The notes under the pieces are model-generated. The model was given only the letters and a program-made list of their open reading frames with translations, had not been told where the DNA came from and ran no database searches. A stretch of DNA of 8,900 nt from Bacillota bacterium (GTDB taxonomy: Bacteria; Bacillota; Clostridia; Oscillospirales; Butyricicoccaceae): contig JAUZPW010000044.1 of NCBI GenBank assembly GCA_030705725.1, forward strand, positions 1-8,900. The letters are read 5' to 3'. Each line of letters starts with the position of its first letter. Within the stretch, counting starts at the first letter, position 1. Made by a program: the position numbers and the translations under genes. Positions 1 through 7,080 of this stretch are shown here, piece after piece.

Positions 1-1
1 A

Positions 2-226
2 TTCAATCTGACCGATCCCGTATTTCCGTTCAGAAAAAAGTTCCATACGGTTTTCTGCAGAAACGTTATGATCTATTTTAACCGGGAAACGGCCGCAGCT
101 CTCGTTAACAGAATTTACGACTGCACGGAGGAGGGCGGATATCTTTTTATCGGGCATTCGGAATCGCTTAACAGAAATCTTACGAAATTCAGGTATATTA
201 AGCCCGCGGTTTACCGGAAGGAATGA
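2..226 (+). CDS. cheR: CheR-type chemotaxis protein methyltransferase, C-terminal fragment
   Basis: This is the last 74 codons of a gene whose start lies left of the window, read from base 2 to a TGA at 224-226. Residues 18-26 of the fragment (VFCRNVMIY) match the post-SAM-site segment of CheR methyltransferases (FDVIFCRNVLIYF style), and GGYLFIGHSESL at 45-56 matches the conserved C-terminal strand of the same family. CheR proteins transfer methyl groups from S-adenosylmethionine to glutamates on chemoreceptors in the cytoplasm and act in adaptation. The fragment ends in the usual way (KPAVYRKE), so the gene seems intact at its 3' end. A terminator follows about 30 bases later, so this is probably the last gene of its operon. 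Whether it belongs to a flagellar chemotaxis cluster or another sensory pathway cannot be seen here. Confidence 0.88.
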   Translation, partial: FNLTDPVFPFRKKFHTVFCRNVMIYFNRETAAALVNRIYDCTEEGGYLFIGHSESLNRNLTKFRYIKPAVYRKE

Positions 227-255
227 ACGACCCCAAGGTGGTTTTTATCAAGCTG

Positions 256-295
256 AGACGCCGCGCGGCGGGAAAAACGCGCGGCGTTTGTTTTT
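256..295 (+). terminator. Intrinsic terminator after cheR
   Basis: A perfect 10-bp GC-rich stem is formed by 258-267 (ACGCCGCGCG) and 278-287 (CGCGCGGCGT), extendable by a G-T and an A-T pair. The loop is the 10 bases 268-277, and a T-rich run follows (TTT G TTTTT, 287-295). This is a classic Rho-independent terminator ending the CheR transcript, and it insulates the polyamine operon promoter that starts two bases later. Confidence 0.9.
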
Positions 296-296
296 C

Positions 297-325
297 TTGA
301 TAAATAACGGTATAAACTATATAAT
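297..325 (+). promoter_or_regulatory. Sigma-A promoter for the polyamine/pyrophosphatase operon
   Basis: TTGATA at 297-302 and a perfect TATAAT at 320-325 are separated by 17 bases, which is near-consensus for the housekeeping sigma factor. The predicted transcription start is around 332, giving a leader of about 29 bases that contains the GGAGG ribosome binding site. The -35 box begins immediately after the T-tract of the preceding terminator. No obvious operator or riboswitch fits into so short a leader, so expression is probably largely constitutive (inference). Confidence 0.85.
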
Positions 326-344
326 AGCTTTTACAAATATCTTT

Positions 345-349
345 GGAGG
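345..349 (+). promoter_or_regulatory. Ribosome binding site that fixes the dehydrogenase start
   Basis: GGAGG at 345-349 lies 11 bases before ATG 361. A longer reading frame could begin at TTG 343, but that codon overlaps the GGAGG, so it cannot be the start served by this site. The family's Rossmann fold also begins directly after ATG 361 (MGKALIIGAGG). Confidence 0.85.
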
Positions 350-360
350 TACGGATTAGG

Positions 361-1560
361 ATGGGAAAAGCTTTAATTATAGGCGCCGGCGGAGTCGCAA
401 GCGTTGTGGTTCATAAATGCTGCCAGAATCCTGAGGTTTTTGAGGAAATCTGCATCGCCAGCAGAACCGTTTCTAAATGCGAAGCCCTAAAGGAAAAGCT
501 TCAGGGAGGCCGGACAAAAATTCAGACCGCGCAGCTCGACGCCGACGATACCGAAGCCACAGCCGCCCTTATAAAAAAGTTCGGCCCGGACGTCGTTATA
601 AACGTCGCCCTTCCGTATCAGGATCTTACCATTATGGACGCCTGTCTCGCCGCGGGAGTTCATTACGTCGACACGGCGAACTATGAGCCGAAAGACGTGG
701 CCAAGTTTGAATACAAATGGCAGTGGGCATACCGCGAAAAATTTGAGAAGGCGGGCATTACGGCCATCCTCGGCAGCGGGTTCGACCCGGGCGTGTCGGG
801 GGTATTCTGCGCTTACGCCCAGAAGCACTATTTTGACGAAATCCATACCATAGATATACTCGACGCGAACGCGGGAGACCACGGTTATCCCTTCGCGACG
901 AATTTCAACCCGGAAATCAATATCCGCGAGGTTACGGCCAAGGGAAGTTTTTTTGAAAACGGCAAATTCATCGAAACCGAGCCGCTCGAGATAAAGAAGG
1001 TTTATAATTTCCCACAGATCGGACCGAAGGATATTTATCTTCTGCACCACGAGGAAATGGAATCGCTTGCCGTTAATATAAAAGGCGTTCGGCGCATAAG
1101 GTTCTTTATGACCTTCTCGCAGAACTATCTAACGCATCTGCGCGTTTTGCAGAACGTCGGAATGACGTCCATCGAGCCCGTGGTTTACGAGGGCAGGGAG
1201 ATTATTCCGCTCCAGTTCCTGAAAGCCTTGCTCCCCGACCCGGCGTCGCTCGGGCCGAGGACGAAGGGCAAGACGAACATCGGCTGTATTTTCACCGGCG
1301 TCAAGGACGGCAAAAAGAAAACGTATTACGTTTACAACGTGTGCGACCATGAAAAATGCTACAAGGAAGTGGGCTCACAGGCGATTTCCTACACGACCGG
1401 CGTGCCTGCGATGATCGGCGCGATGATGATTATGACCGGCGCCTGGAAAAAGCCCGGCGTTTATAACGTCGAGGAATTCGATCCCGATCCGTTTATGGAC
1501 GCGCTTAACAAATTCGGGCTCCCCTTTGAGGAGAGCTTTTCGCCCGAACTAGTGGACTGA
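361..1560 (+). CDS. Carboxynorspermidine/carboxyspermidine dehydrogenase (saccharopine dehydrogenase family)
   Basis: The 399-residue cytoplasmic enzyme is predicted to condense aspartate beta-semialdehyde with a diamine (putrescine or 1,3-diaminopropane) and reduce the product with NAD(P)H to carboxyspermidine or carboxynorspermidine. Its N-terminus is a Rossmann dinucleotide-binding loop, GAGGVAS at residues 8-14, followed by strand-ending SRT and the VINVALPYQD and HYVDTANYEP segments typical of the saccharopine dehydrogenase/CANSDH family. GSGFDPGVSG (138-147) and DANAGDHGYPFATNFNPE follow, which are characteristic of CANSDH rather than of lysine-pathway saccharopine dehydrogenases. Length is normal for the family. 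The next gene, 11 bases downstream, is the matching decarboxylase, which settles the function better than sequence alone. Which diamine is used, and therefore whether spermidine or norspermidine is made, cannot be read from sequence. In many Clostridia this route replaces the SAM-decarboxylase/spermidine synthase pathway. Confidence 0.92.
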   Translation: MGKALIIGAGGVASVVVHKCCQNPEVFEEICIASRTVSKCEALKEKLQGGRTKIQTAQLDADDTEATAALIKKFGPDVVINVALPYQDLTIMDACLAAGVHYVDTANYEPKDVAKFEYKWQWAYREKFEKAGITAILGSGFDPGVSGVFCAYAQKHYFDEIHTIDILDANAGDHGYPFATNFNPEINIREVTAKGSFFENGKFIETEPLEIKKVYNFPQIGPKDIYLLHHEEMESLAVNIKGVRRIRFFMTFSQNYLTHLRVLQNVGMTSIEPVVYEGREIIPLQFLKALLPDPASLGPRTKGKTNIGCIFTGVKDGKKKTYYVYNVCDHEKCYKEVGSQAISYTTGVPAMIGAMMIMTGAWKKPGVYNVEEFDPDPFMDALNKFGLPFEESFSPELVD

Positions 1561-1571
1561 GGCAGCGGCGG

Positions 1572-2693
1572 ATGATAGATTTCAGCAAAGTCCCGACGCC
1601 GTGCTACGTCGTCGACGAGGGACTTTTAACAAAAAACCTTGAAACGCTGAGTTCGGTCAGGGACAGGACGGGCTGCAGAATTCTGCTGGCGCTCAAGGGA
1701 TTTTCGATGTATTCGCTTTTTCCGCTTATCGGGAAATACCTCGACGGCATTACGGCGAGCTCGCTTTTCGAGGCTAAGCTCGGTTTTGAGAAAATGGGGA
1801 AAGAGGTTCACGTTTATTCCCCCGCTTACAGGGAAGACGAATTCCGTGAGGTTTGCAAAATCGCCGACCATATTGTTTTTAACTCGTTCGCACAGTGGGA
1901 AAAATATCGCGATGAAACGCCCGAGGGCACGGAATGCGGCATCCGCGTTAACCCGGAATATTCCGAAATCGCGACCCCGATCTATAATCCCTGCTACCCA
2001 AACTCCCGGCTCGGCACGACGCTCAAAAATTTCAGGCCTGATGAGCTTACAGGGATAAGCGGGCTTCATTTTCACACCATGTGCGAGCAGAACTCAGACA
2101 CGCTGATGCGCACGGCGAAGGTTTTCGATGAGAAATTCGGGGAATACCTGCGCGGGCTCAAGTGGCTCAACATGGGCGGAGGGCATCACATAACGAGGCC
2201 GGATTACGACATTGACACGCTCGTCAGCACGGTTTTGTTTTTCAGAGAAAAGTACAATGTCGAGGTTTATCTCGAGCCCGGCGAGGCCGTCGCGCTCAAC
2301 ACGGGCTTTCTTGTTTCGACAGTGCTCGATATTGTGGATAACGGCATGAAAACGGCGGTGCTCGACACCTCCGCGGCCTGCCATATGCCGGACGTGCTTG
2401 AAATGCCTTACCGGCCCGAAATTATCGGGGCAAAAAAGCCGGGAGAGAATCCTTTTACCTACAGGCTTGGAGGAATGACCTGCCTCGCCGGAGACGTCAT
2501 CGGGGATTACTCGTTCGGAGAGCCTCTTAAACCGGGAGACCGGGTGGTTTTCTGCGATATGGCGCATTATACGATGGTTAAGAACAATATGTTCAACGGA
2601 GTAAACCTGCCTTCGATCGCTGTCAATACCGAAAAAGACGGAATAAAAGTAATAAAGGAATTCGGCTACGAAGACTACAAATCCCGCCTGTGA
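1572..2693 (+). CDS. nspC: Carboxynorspermidine/carboxyspermidine decarboxylase (NspC)
   Basis: This 373-residue PLP-dependent fold III decarboxylase removes the carboxyl group from carboxyspermidine or carboxynorspermidine, the last step of the pathway begun by the upstream gene. It opens with the family hallmark TPCYVVDEGLL (9-19). K42 in LLALKGFS is the likely PLP Schiff-base lysine. The phosphate-binding GGG is at 202-204 and EPGEAVA at 235-241. DTSAACHMPD (265-274) and the CLAGD segment (304-308) carry the C-terminal active-site residues. Length is typical of NspC (about 370-380). The start is ATG 1572, with GAGG at 1559-1562 overlapping the previous stop, so the two genes are closely spaced and probably translationally linked. 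No arginine or ornithine decarboxylase is in the window, so the diamine supply is encoded elsewhere or imported. Confidence 0.93.
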   Translation: MIDFSKVPTPCYVVDEGLLTKNLETLSSVRDRTGCRILLALKGFSMYSLFPLIGKYLDGITASSLFEAKLGFEKMGKEVHVYSPAYREDEFREVCKIADHIVFNSFAQWEKYRDETPEGTECGIRVNPEYSEIATPIYNPCYPNSRLGTTLKNFRPDELTGISGLHFHTMCEQNSDTLMRTAKVFDEKFGEYLRGLKWLNMGGGHHITRPDYDIDTLVSTVLFFREKYNVEVYLEPGEAVALNTGFLVSTVLDIVDNGMKTAVLDTSAACHMPDVLEMPYRPEIIGAKKPGENPFTYRLGGMTCLAGDVIGDYSFGEPLKPGDRVVFCDMAHYTMVKNNMFNGVNLPSIAVNTEKDGIKVIKEFGYEDYKSRL

Positions 2694-2701
2694 GCGGGAT
2701 T
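2680..2701 (+). other. Intercistronic hairpin spanning the nspC stop codon
   Basis: AATCCCGC (2680-2687) is a perfect inverted repeat of GCGGGATT (2694-2701), giving an 8-bp stem with a six-base loop, CTGTGA, whose last three bases are the nspC stop codon. No T-tract follows (next bases CAATATTC), so it does not look like an intrinsic terminator. It sits 26 bases upstream of the pyrophosphatase ATG. It could stabilise the upstream mRNA, act as a processing site, or tune downstream expression (inference). Confidence 0.6.
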
Positions 2702-2727
2702 CAATATTCTGGACGCGGAGAAATAAC

Positions 2728-4368
2728 ATGGAAGACAAGGTATACATTACAGGGCACCGGAACCCGGACACGGATTCCATCTGCTCGGCAATAGCTTACG
2801 CGCACCTTAAGAGGATGCTTGGGCTTGACGCCTCGGCCGTAAGGATCGGAAGGGTAAACAACGAAACGGCTTTTGTTCTGGACTATTTCGGCATAAAGGA
2901 GCCCGAATACCTGCCGACCGTTAAAACGCAGGTACAAAACCTGAGAATGGACATTATAAAGCCCATTACGACGGACATATCGCTGAGAGAAGCGTGGCAG
3001 CTCTTAAAAGAATGCAAAACGGGCGTCCTGCCCGTTGTAAGCGACGGGCACAGGCTTTGCGGGATCGTATCCGTTTCGGATATCGCGAACGCCTATATAA
3101 ATATGCCCGAGAGCAACACGCTGGCTTTGAGCAACACGCCGGTTGAAAATATCGTGCGCACGCTGGACGCGAAGCTTGTTTACGACGCCGGACGGGCGTT
3201 TACAAACTCGGGCAGAGTGCTGATCGCGGCTATGACGACCGACGCGCTCGGCGCGTATATTAAAGAAGGCGACATAGTTTTAGCGGGCGACAGGAAGGAA
3301 AACCAGGAAAAAGCCGTCGATGAGGGCGCCTTCTGCGTTATTGTTACCTGCGGAAGCGAGGTCGGAAGCGGCGTCGTAGCCAAAGCAAAGGCAAAAAACT
3401 GCACGCTGCTTGTGACGGAACACGACACGTATACTACGGCGCGGCTTTTATACCAGAGCGTGCCGGTGACGTTTTTCATGACGCCGGAAAAAAAGCTGGT
3501 TCTTTTCAGGCAGGACGATTATATCGACGCGGTACGGGAGGAGATGCTCAAGACCCGATACAGGAGCTATCCCGTCGTGGACGGCTCGGGACGGTTTGTC
3601 GGATTCATTTCGCGGTACCATATGATCGAGCCGAACAGGAAAAAGGTTATTCTTGTCGACCACAACGAGCGGGCGCAGACGATAAACGGCATAGACCAGG
3701 CTGAAATACTCGAGATTGTCGACCATCACAGGATAGGCGATATTCAGACCGGAAGCCCAATCTATTATAGAAACGAGCCTGTCGGGAGCACGGCCACGAT
3801 AGTCGCGAACCTGTTTTTTGAAAACGGGATTACCCCGCCGGGGGAAATCGCCGGGATTTTATGCGCGGCCATACTTTCGGACACCGTTATATATAAGTCG
3901 CCGACAAGCACGGAAGCAGACCTGAAAGCGGGCAGAAGGCTCGCGGAAATAAGCGGGATTATGCAGGAGGAATTCGCGAAGAAAATGTTCGAGGCCGGCT
4001 CGGCCCTTAAAAACAAAACCCCGGAGGAAATTCTTCTGGACGATTTCAAGGAGTATTCTATCGGGCTTTATAATATCGGAATCGGCCAGATTAACACGGG
4101 CGACCTGCGGGGCGTGAGAAAAATCCGCGCGGCCGTTTTGAGCTACATGAACAGGCTTGTTTCCGAAGGCCGGTATTTTATAGTGCTATTGATTATTACG
4201 GACATTATGAACGAGGAAACCGAGGTTATTTTTTCAGAAACCCGCAAAGGCATGGTGGCAAAGGTTTTTAACCCGCTGAACGATGAAAACAGCTTCTCGC
4301 TCAAAGGGGTCGTATCGAGGAAAAAGCAGATAGTTCCGAAAATCACCAATCTGCTGCTGAATAACTGA
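2728..4368 (+). CDS. ppaC: Mn-dependent inorganic pyrophosphatase, family II, with CBS-DRTGG-CBS regulatory insert
   Basis: The 546-residue cytoplasmic enzyme hydrolyses pyrophosphate to two phosphates. The DHH catalytic domain is split. Motif I, GHRNPDTDS (9-17), supplies metal ligands H10, D14 and D16. A regulatory insert then follows, with CBS 1 at about 72-125, a DRTGG domain at about 145-245 and CBS 2 at about 250-300. The DHH domain resumes with VDHNE (D311-E314), VDHHRIGD (D332, H333, H334) and ILSDTVIYKSPT. The C-terminal DHHA2 domain carries the substrate-binding SRKKQ (530-534). All expected catalytic residues are present and the length fits CBS-PPases (about 545-550). In characterised CBS-PPases the insert binds adenine nucleotides, so AMP/ADP inhibition and ATP activation are expected. 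ATG 2728 has GGAG at 2717-2720. The gene is 34 bases after nspC with no terminator between, so it is probably co-transcribed with the polyamine genes. Confidence 0.96.
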   Translation: MEDKVYITGHRNPDTDSICSAIAYAHLKRMLGLDASAVRIGRVNNETAFVLDYFGIKEPEYLPTVKTQVQNLRMDIIKPITTDISLREAWQLLKECKTGVLPVVSDGHRLCGIVSVSDIANAYINMPESNTLALSNTPVENIVRTLDAKLVYDAGRAFTNSGRVLIAAMTTDALGAYIKEGDIVLAGDRKENQEKAVDEGAFCVIVTCGSEVGSGVVAKAKAKNCTLLVTEHDTYTTARLLYQSVPVTFFMTPEKKLVLFRQDDYIDAVREEMLKTRYRSYPVVDGSGRFVGFISRYHMIEPNRKKVILVDHNERAQTINGIDQAEILEIVDHHRIGDIQTGSPIYYRNEPVGSTATIVANLFFENGITPPGEIAGILCAAILSDTVIYKSPTSTEADLKAGRRLAEISGIMQEEFAKKMFEAGSALKNKTPEEILLDDFKEYSIGLYNIGIGQINTGDLRGVRKIRAAVLSYMNRLVSEGRYFIVLLIITDIMNEETEVIFSETRKGMVAKVFNPLNDENSFSLKGVVSRKKQIVPKITNLLLNN

Positions 4369-4400
4369 AAAACGGCGGGGAATTTCCCCGCCGTTTTTTT
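4368..4400. terminator. Bidirectional intrinsic terminator between convergent genes
   Basis: CGGCGGGG (4373-4380) pairs with CCCCGCCG (4386-4393), with one further inner A-T pair closing a three-base loop (4382-4384). Five A's (4368-4372) precede the stem and seven T's (4394-4400) follow it, so either strand reads as a GC stem plus U-tract. It terminates the pyrophosphatase operon on the plus strand and the sleL-like gene on the minus strand. The two stop codons sit at 4366-4368 and 4404-4402, so almost the entire space between the convergent genes is terminator. Confidence 0.93.
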
Positions 4401-4401
4401 G

Positions 4402-5682
4402 TCAGATCACTTTTCTTATATCGTACAGGGAGCTCAGCACGAGCCAGTTCTGCGGGAAGCTGGTGTTTACGGTCCAGTAGCTAGCGCCGCCGAGACCGTA
4501 CCTGTTTATAAGCCTGAGCTTGGCGTCCACGCTTCTGGCGTCCTCAAACCACACCTCGTGCTTCCTGCGCGCCTGGTCGTAGTAAGTGAAGAACGGGGCC
4601 TGGGAGGTCGGGCTGTACTTTATATGCGCGCCCACGGTACCGGCGAGCGCAACCGCCTGGGGATTCGTAAGCTGCCGCGCCGAGGACCCCTGGACAAACG
4701 GCAGCGTCCAGTCGTACCCGTAGTTCGGCATGCCCAGAAGAATTTTCTGGGGAGGCATGGCTGAAACGGCGTAGTTCAGCACGCGCCTTACCTCGTTCAC
4801 GGGCGAAACCGCCATGGCCGGGCCTTTCGTATAGCCCCATTCGTACGTCATGATGATGACGTGATCCATAAGCCTGCCGTGCACCGGGTAATCGTGCGCT
4901 TCGTAAAGCAGGCCGGGCTGGTTTGCGCTTATTTTCGGGGCGATGGCGGACATCACGATATAACCGAGCGCATGGAGCCTCACCGTTATATCGCGCAGGA
5001 AGCTGTTGTAATCGTCTCTGTCGGCGGGGAAAAGGTACTCGAAATCAATATTCAGCCCGTAATAGTTCTTTTCCCGGAGCGTCGCTATTATATTGTTTAT
5101 CAATACGTTTTGCACCTGTTTGTTTGTAAGCAGGACGTGCCCGAGATCGCTGGAAAAGCCCGAGCCCTCAACCATGTTCGTGACGACCATTATCGGAGCG
5201 ACGCCGCCGCTTCTCGCGGCCGCTATGACGGGCGCGTCGTTGATCGGGATAAGGCTTCCGTCCGCCCTCGCCTGGGTGCTGAAAATGCTGAGATATGTAA
5301 GATATGGCAGGACGCTTCTGAGAAGGCCCATGTTGATTCCGGGATAGGCGTAGCCGTTTACGTAAATCGTGCCGAGCTTCCGGCCGGGGGAGGGAATCGT
5401 GATGACCATCCCGGGCTCAAGCCTTCCGGGGCTTCTTATATCGGGGTTTGCGCTTATAAGCTCGTTTAACGTGATTCCGTAAGCCTTGGCGATGGAATAA
5501 AGCGACTGGCCTTTAGCCACTGTGTGCGAGGTGTTGTCCGTCAGGACCACTATTGTCTGGCCGGGAACGAGCTTCTCCGGGTTTTCAAGCTGGTTGTCGC
5601 TCTCAAGCCGTTCCATGGATACGTTGAATCTGCGGGAGACAGAATAAAGGGTATCTCCCGGCCTTACGGTATATATAATCAA
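4402..5682 (-). CDS. sleL: Spore cortex-type glycosidase: two LysM domains plus GH18 (SleL/YaaH-like)
   Basis: This 426-residue wall hydrolase starts directly with LysM 1 (2-46, YTVRPGDTLYSVSRRF), then LysM 2 (52-97, HTVAKGQSLYSIAKAYGI) and a GH18 catalytic domain (about 104-420). The GH18 acid/base motif is GLNIDFEY at 209-216, with D213 and catalytic E215. MTYEWGY (278-284) and GMPNYGYDW (317-325) are further GH18 substrate-site strands. Order, length and lack of a signal peptide match SleL/YaaH (about 427-430 residues). Those are N-acetylglucosaminidases assembled onto spores from the mother cell that cut cortex peptidoglycan during germination. The start is TTG at 5682-5680, because AAGGAG (5699-5694 on this strand) lies 11 bases upstream, LysM begins at residue 2 and no in-frame ATG fits. 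It lies 61 bases after the M14 peptidase gene with no terminator between, so probably shares its transcript. The cortex role is inferred from the family. Confidence 0.9.
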   Translation of the reverse strand: MIIYTVRPGDTLYSVSRRFNVSMERLESDNQLENPEKLVPGQTIVVLTDNTSHTVAKGQSLYSIAKAYGITLNELISANPDIRSPGRLEPGMVITIPSPGRKLGTIYVNGYAYPGINMGLLRSVLPYLTYLSIFSTQARADGSLIPINDAPVIAAARSGGVAPIMVVTNMVEGSGFSSDLGHVLLTNKQVQNVLINNIIATLREKNYYGLNIDFEYLFPADRDDYNSFLRDITVRLHALGYIVMSAIAPKISANQPGLLYEAHDYPVHGRLMDHVIIMTYEWGYTKGPAMAVSPVNEVRRVLNYAVSAMPPQKILLGMPNYGYDWTLPFVQGSSARQLTNPQAVALAGTVGAHIKYSPTSQAPFFTYYDQARRKHEVWFEDARSVDAKLRLINRYGLGGASYWTVNTSFPQNWLVLSSLYDIRKVI

Positions 5683-5693
5683 ATTGGGTCACT

Positions 5694-5699
5694 CTCCTT
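5694..5699 (-). promoter_or_regulatory. Ribosome binding site supporting the TTG start of the SleL-like gene
   Basis: On the minus strand AAGGAG is followed by 11 bases and then TTG ATT ATA TAT. A GTG lies nearer to the site but is out of frame with the LysM domain. The site makes the TTG call credible. Confidence 0.7.
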
Positions 5700-5743
5700 T
5701 TTTAATGATAAGTCAATATATTCAAAACAATACCGCCGGTAAA

Positions 5744-7018
5744 TCAGATAACCGCCGCGTGCAGAAGCAGTTTTATATTGTCGTTATATATCCTGCCGAA
5801 CTGCGAGACCGGAAGCGGGTTTTTGCCCAGCCCCGCTTCAATCGTAAAGCCCGGTCTGCGGTATTCCTTTATGAACCAGTCCTTATAGCCCGCGTAAGAC
5901 GCGATGCCTGCCGTTTCGTCAAGCTTATAGCCGCTGTCTTTCGAGAAGGCCTCGGCTATCGTCCTCGCTTCGGGCGGCGCCATGCCCATGAAATCCCAGT
6001 AAATTACCTCGCCCTGGGTATGGTATGCAAGCACGAGCCTGAAATTACGATTCCTCGTAAAATCGGCCACAGCCTTCGACTCGGGCTCGGACTCCGGGAA
6101 CGGCCCCGAATACCTTGTGGGGCCCGGGCCCGTGATACCGTAGACGGGCTCGGCGGCCTTGGATTCTTCCCAGGCGGCGTTATAGTTATGGTTTAAGTCG
6201 ACGCCTCTGATATTCGCCTGCCAGTCGGACGAGAAATCGGAGCTGCCTTTATTCCAGCGGATAAGATCCTCATAAAACGGGTTATCCGGGCTTAAACCGT
6301 TTAGCACCAGATCGACGCCGTCCGGATTGACCATGGGTATAATATAAATACTGCTTTCGTCCCATATCCGGCGCGGGGAATAGCCGCCCGGAAGCGTGCG
6401 TCCATCCGCATAAGCCTTTGCAAACTCCTCTGCGAACTTCATAAGCAGCGGGGAGGTTATCCACTCGAGGGAATGATGCGCGGCGTTATAAAACACCTGA
6501 TTCGGCCCGACGCCGAGCTTAATGTAATAGAGATTTTTATTCAGCACGCTTTTTCCCGCGACGCCGGTCTCGATAAACGGGTACCGCGCCTTAAGGCCCG
6601 CGACGTCGCGCTCCAGAATTTCGTATGTATAGCTTATATTCGTGTCTACGACATTGATCCCGAAAGGCACGGTCAGCTGCTGGCCGGGCCTCAGGTCGTT
6701 CGGATTTTTGCCCGGGTTTGCAGCCAAGAGCCTTGGGAGACTCGTTCTAAAGCGCTTCGCGATATTGAAAAACGTATCGCCGGACCTGATTATGTACTGG
6801 CTGTAACCCAGGAGATAAGGCTCCAGAGCACGGTGCGTCGAAGGGCCTACAACTCCGTCGGCGTTTAATCCGAAATTCCTTTGAAATCTTATGACGGCTG
6901 CTTTCATCCTGGGGCCGAAAACGCCGTCGACCGGCCCGGGATTATAGCCCAGCTTCGCAAGCAGGGCCTGTATTTCCATTACATCGGTGCCTTTCATCCC
7001 CATTTGCAGTGTTCTCAT
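5744..7018 (-). CDS. Peptidoglycan-binding/LysM M14 metallopeptidase (gamma-D-glutamyl-diamino acid endopeptidase type)
   Basis: The 424-residue protein has a peptidoglycan-binding_1 domain (about 3-67; LGYNPGPVDGVFGP, then DGVVGP), a LysM domain (about 74-118; YIIRSGDTFFNIAKRF) and an M14 zinc carboxypeptidase domain (about 128-424). The zinc motif HxxE is H182-S-L-E185 in NAAHHSLEWITSP, the third ligand is H333 in LAYHTQGE, and the catalytic glutamate is E394 in FTIEAGLG. NPDGVDL (231-237) and GVDLNHNYNAAW (272-283) match the gamma-D-glutamyl-(L)-meso-diaminopimelate peptidase I/YqgT subgroup, which cuts peptidoglycan stem peptides between D-Glu and the diamino acid. No signal peptide is seen, as in wall enzymes made by the mother cell. 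ATG 7018 has AAGGAAAGG seven bases upstream. It is the first gene of a pair with the SleL-like glycosidase. Exact bond specificity is inferred from the family. Confidence 0.9.
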   Translation of the reverse strand: MRTLQMGMKGTDVMEIQALLAKLGYNPGPVDGVFGPRMKAAVIRFQRNFGLNADGVVGPSTHRALEPYLLGYSQYIIRSGDTFFNIAKRFRTSLPRLLAANPGKNPNDLRPGQQLTVPFGINVVDTNISYTYEILERDVAGLKARYPFIETGVAGKSVLNKNLYYIKLGVGPNQVFYNAAHHSLEWITSPLLMKFAEEFAKAYADGRTLPGGYSPRRIWDESSIYIIPMVNPDGVDLVLNGLSPDNPFYEDLIRWNKGSSDFSSDWQANIRGVDLNHNYNAAWEESKAAEPVYGITGPGPTRYSGPFPESEPESKAVADFTRNRNFRLVLAYHTQGEVIYWDFMGMAPPEARTIAEAFSKDSGYKLDETAGIASYAGYKDWFIKEYRRPGFTIEAGLGKNPLPVSQFGRIYNDNIKLLLHAAVI

Positions 7019-7025
7019 AAAAATA

Positions 7026-7034
7026 CCTTTCCTT
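7026..7034 (-). promoter_or_regulatory. Ribosome binding site of the M14 peptidase gene
   Basis: On the minus strand AAGGAAAGG (7034-7026) is followed by a seven-base spacer and ATG 7018. It supports this start, which places the peptidoglycan-binding domain at the extreme N-terminus. Confidence 0.75.
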
Positions 7035-7080
7035 AACGTTATTTCCCGAGTCGTTTATGTTCTTTGGCGTACTCTTAATC

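Noticed and set aside
343..360. TTG at 343 as an upstream start for the dehydrogenase
   Set aside because: It overlaps the GGAGG ribosome binding site, and the Rossmann fold begins right after ATG 361.
487..1050. A 187-codon minus-strand open frame within the dehydrogenase gene
   Set aside because: It lies wholly antisense to a well-supported enzyme and shows no recognisable motif.
2680..2701. Intrinsic terminator after nspC
   Set aside because: The hairpin is perfect but no T-run follows, so it is listed only as an intercistronic structure.
2094..2780. A 228-codon minus-strand frame over the end of nspC and the start of the pyrophosphatase
   Set aside because: It is antisense to two conserved proteins and shows no motifs.
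4861..5469. A 202-codon plus-strand frame within the SleL-like gene
   Set aside because: It is a shadow of the LysM-GH18 protein, whose catalytic and LysM motifs are clear on the other strand.
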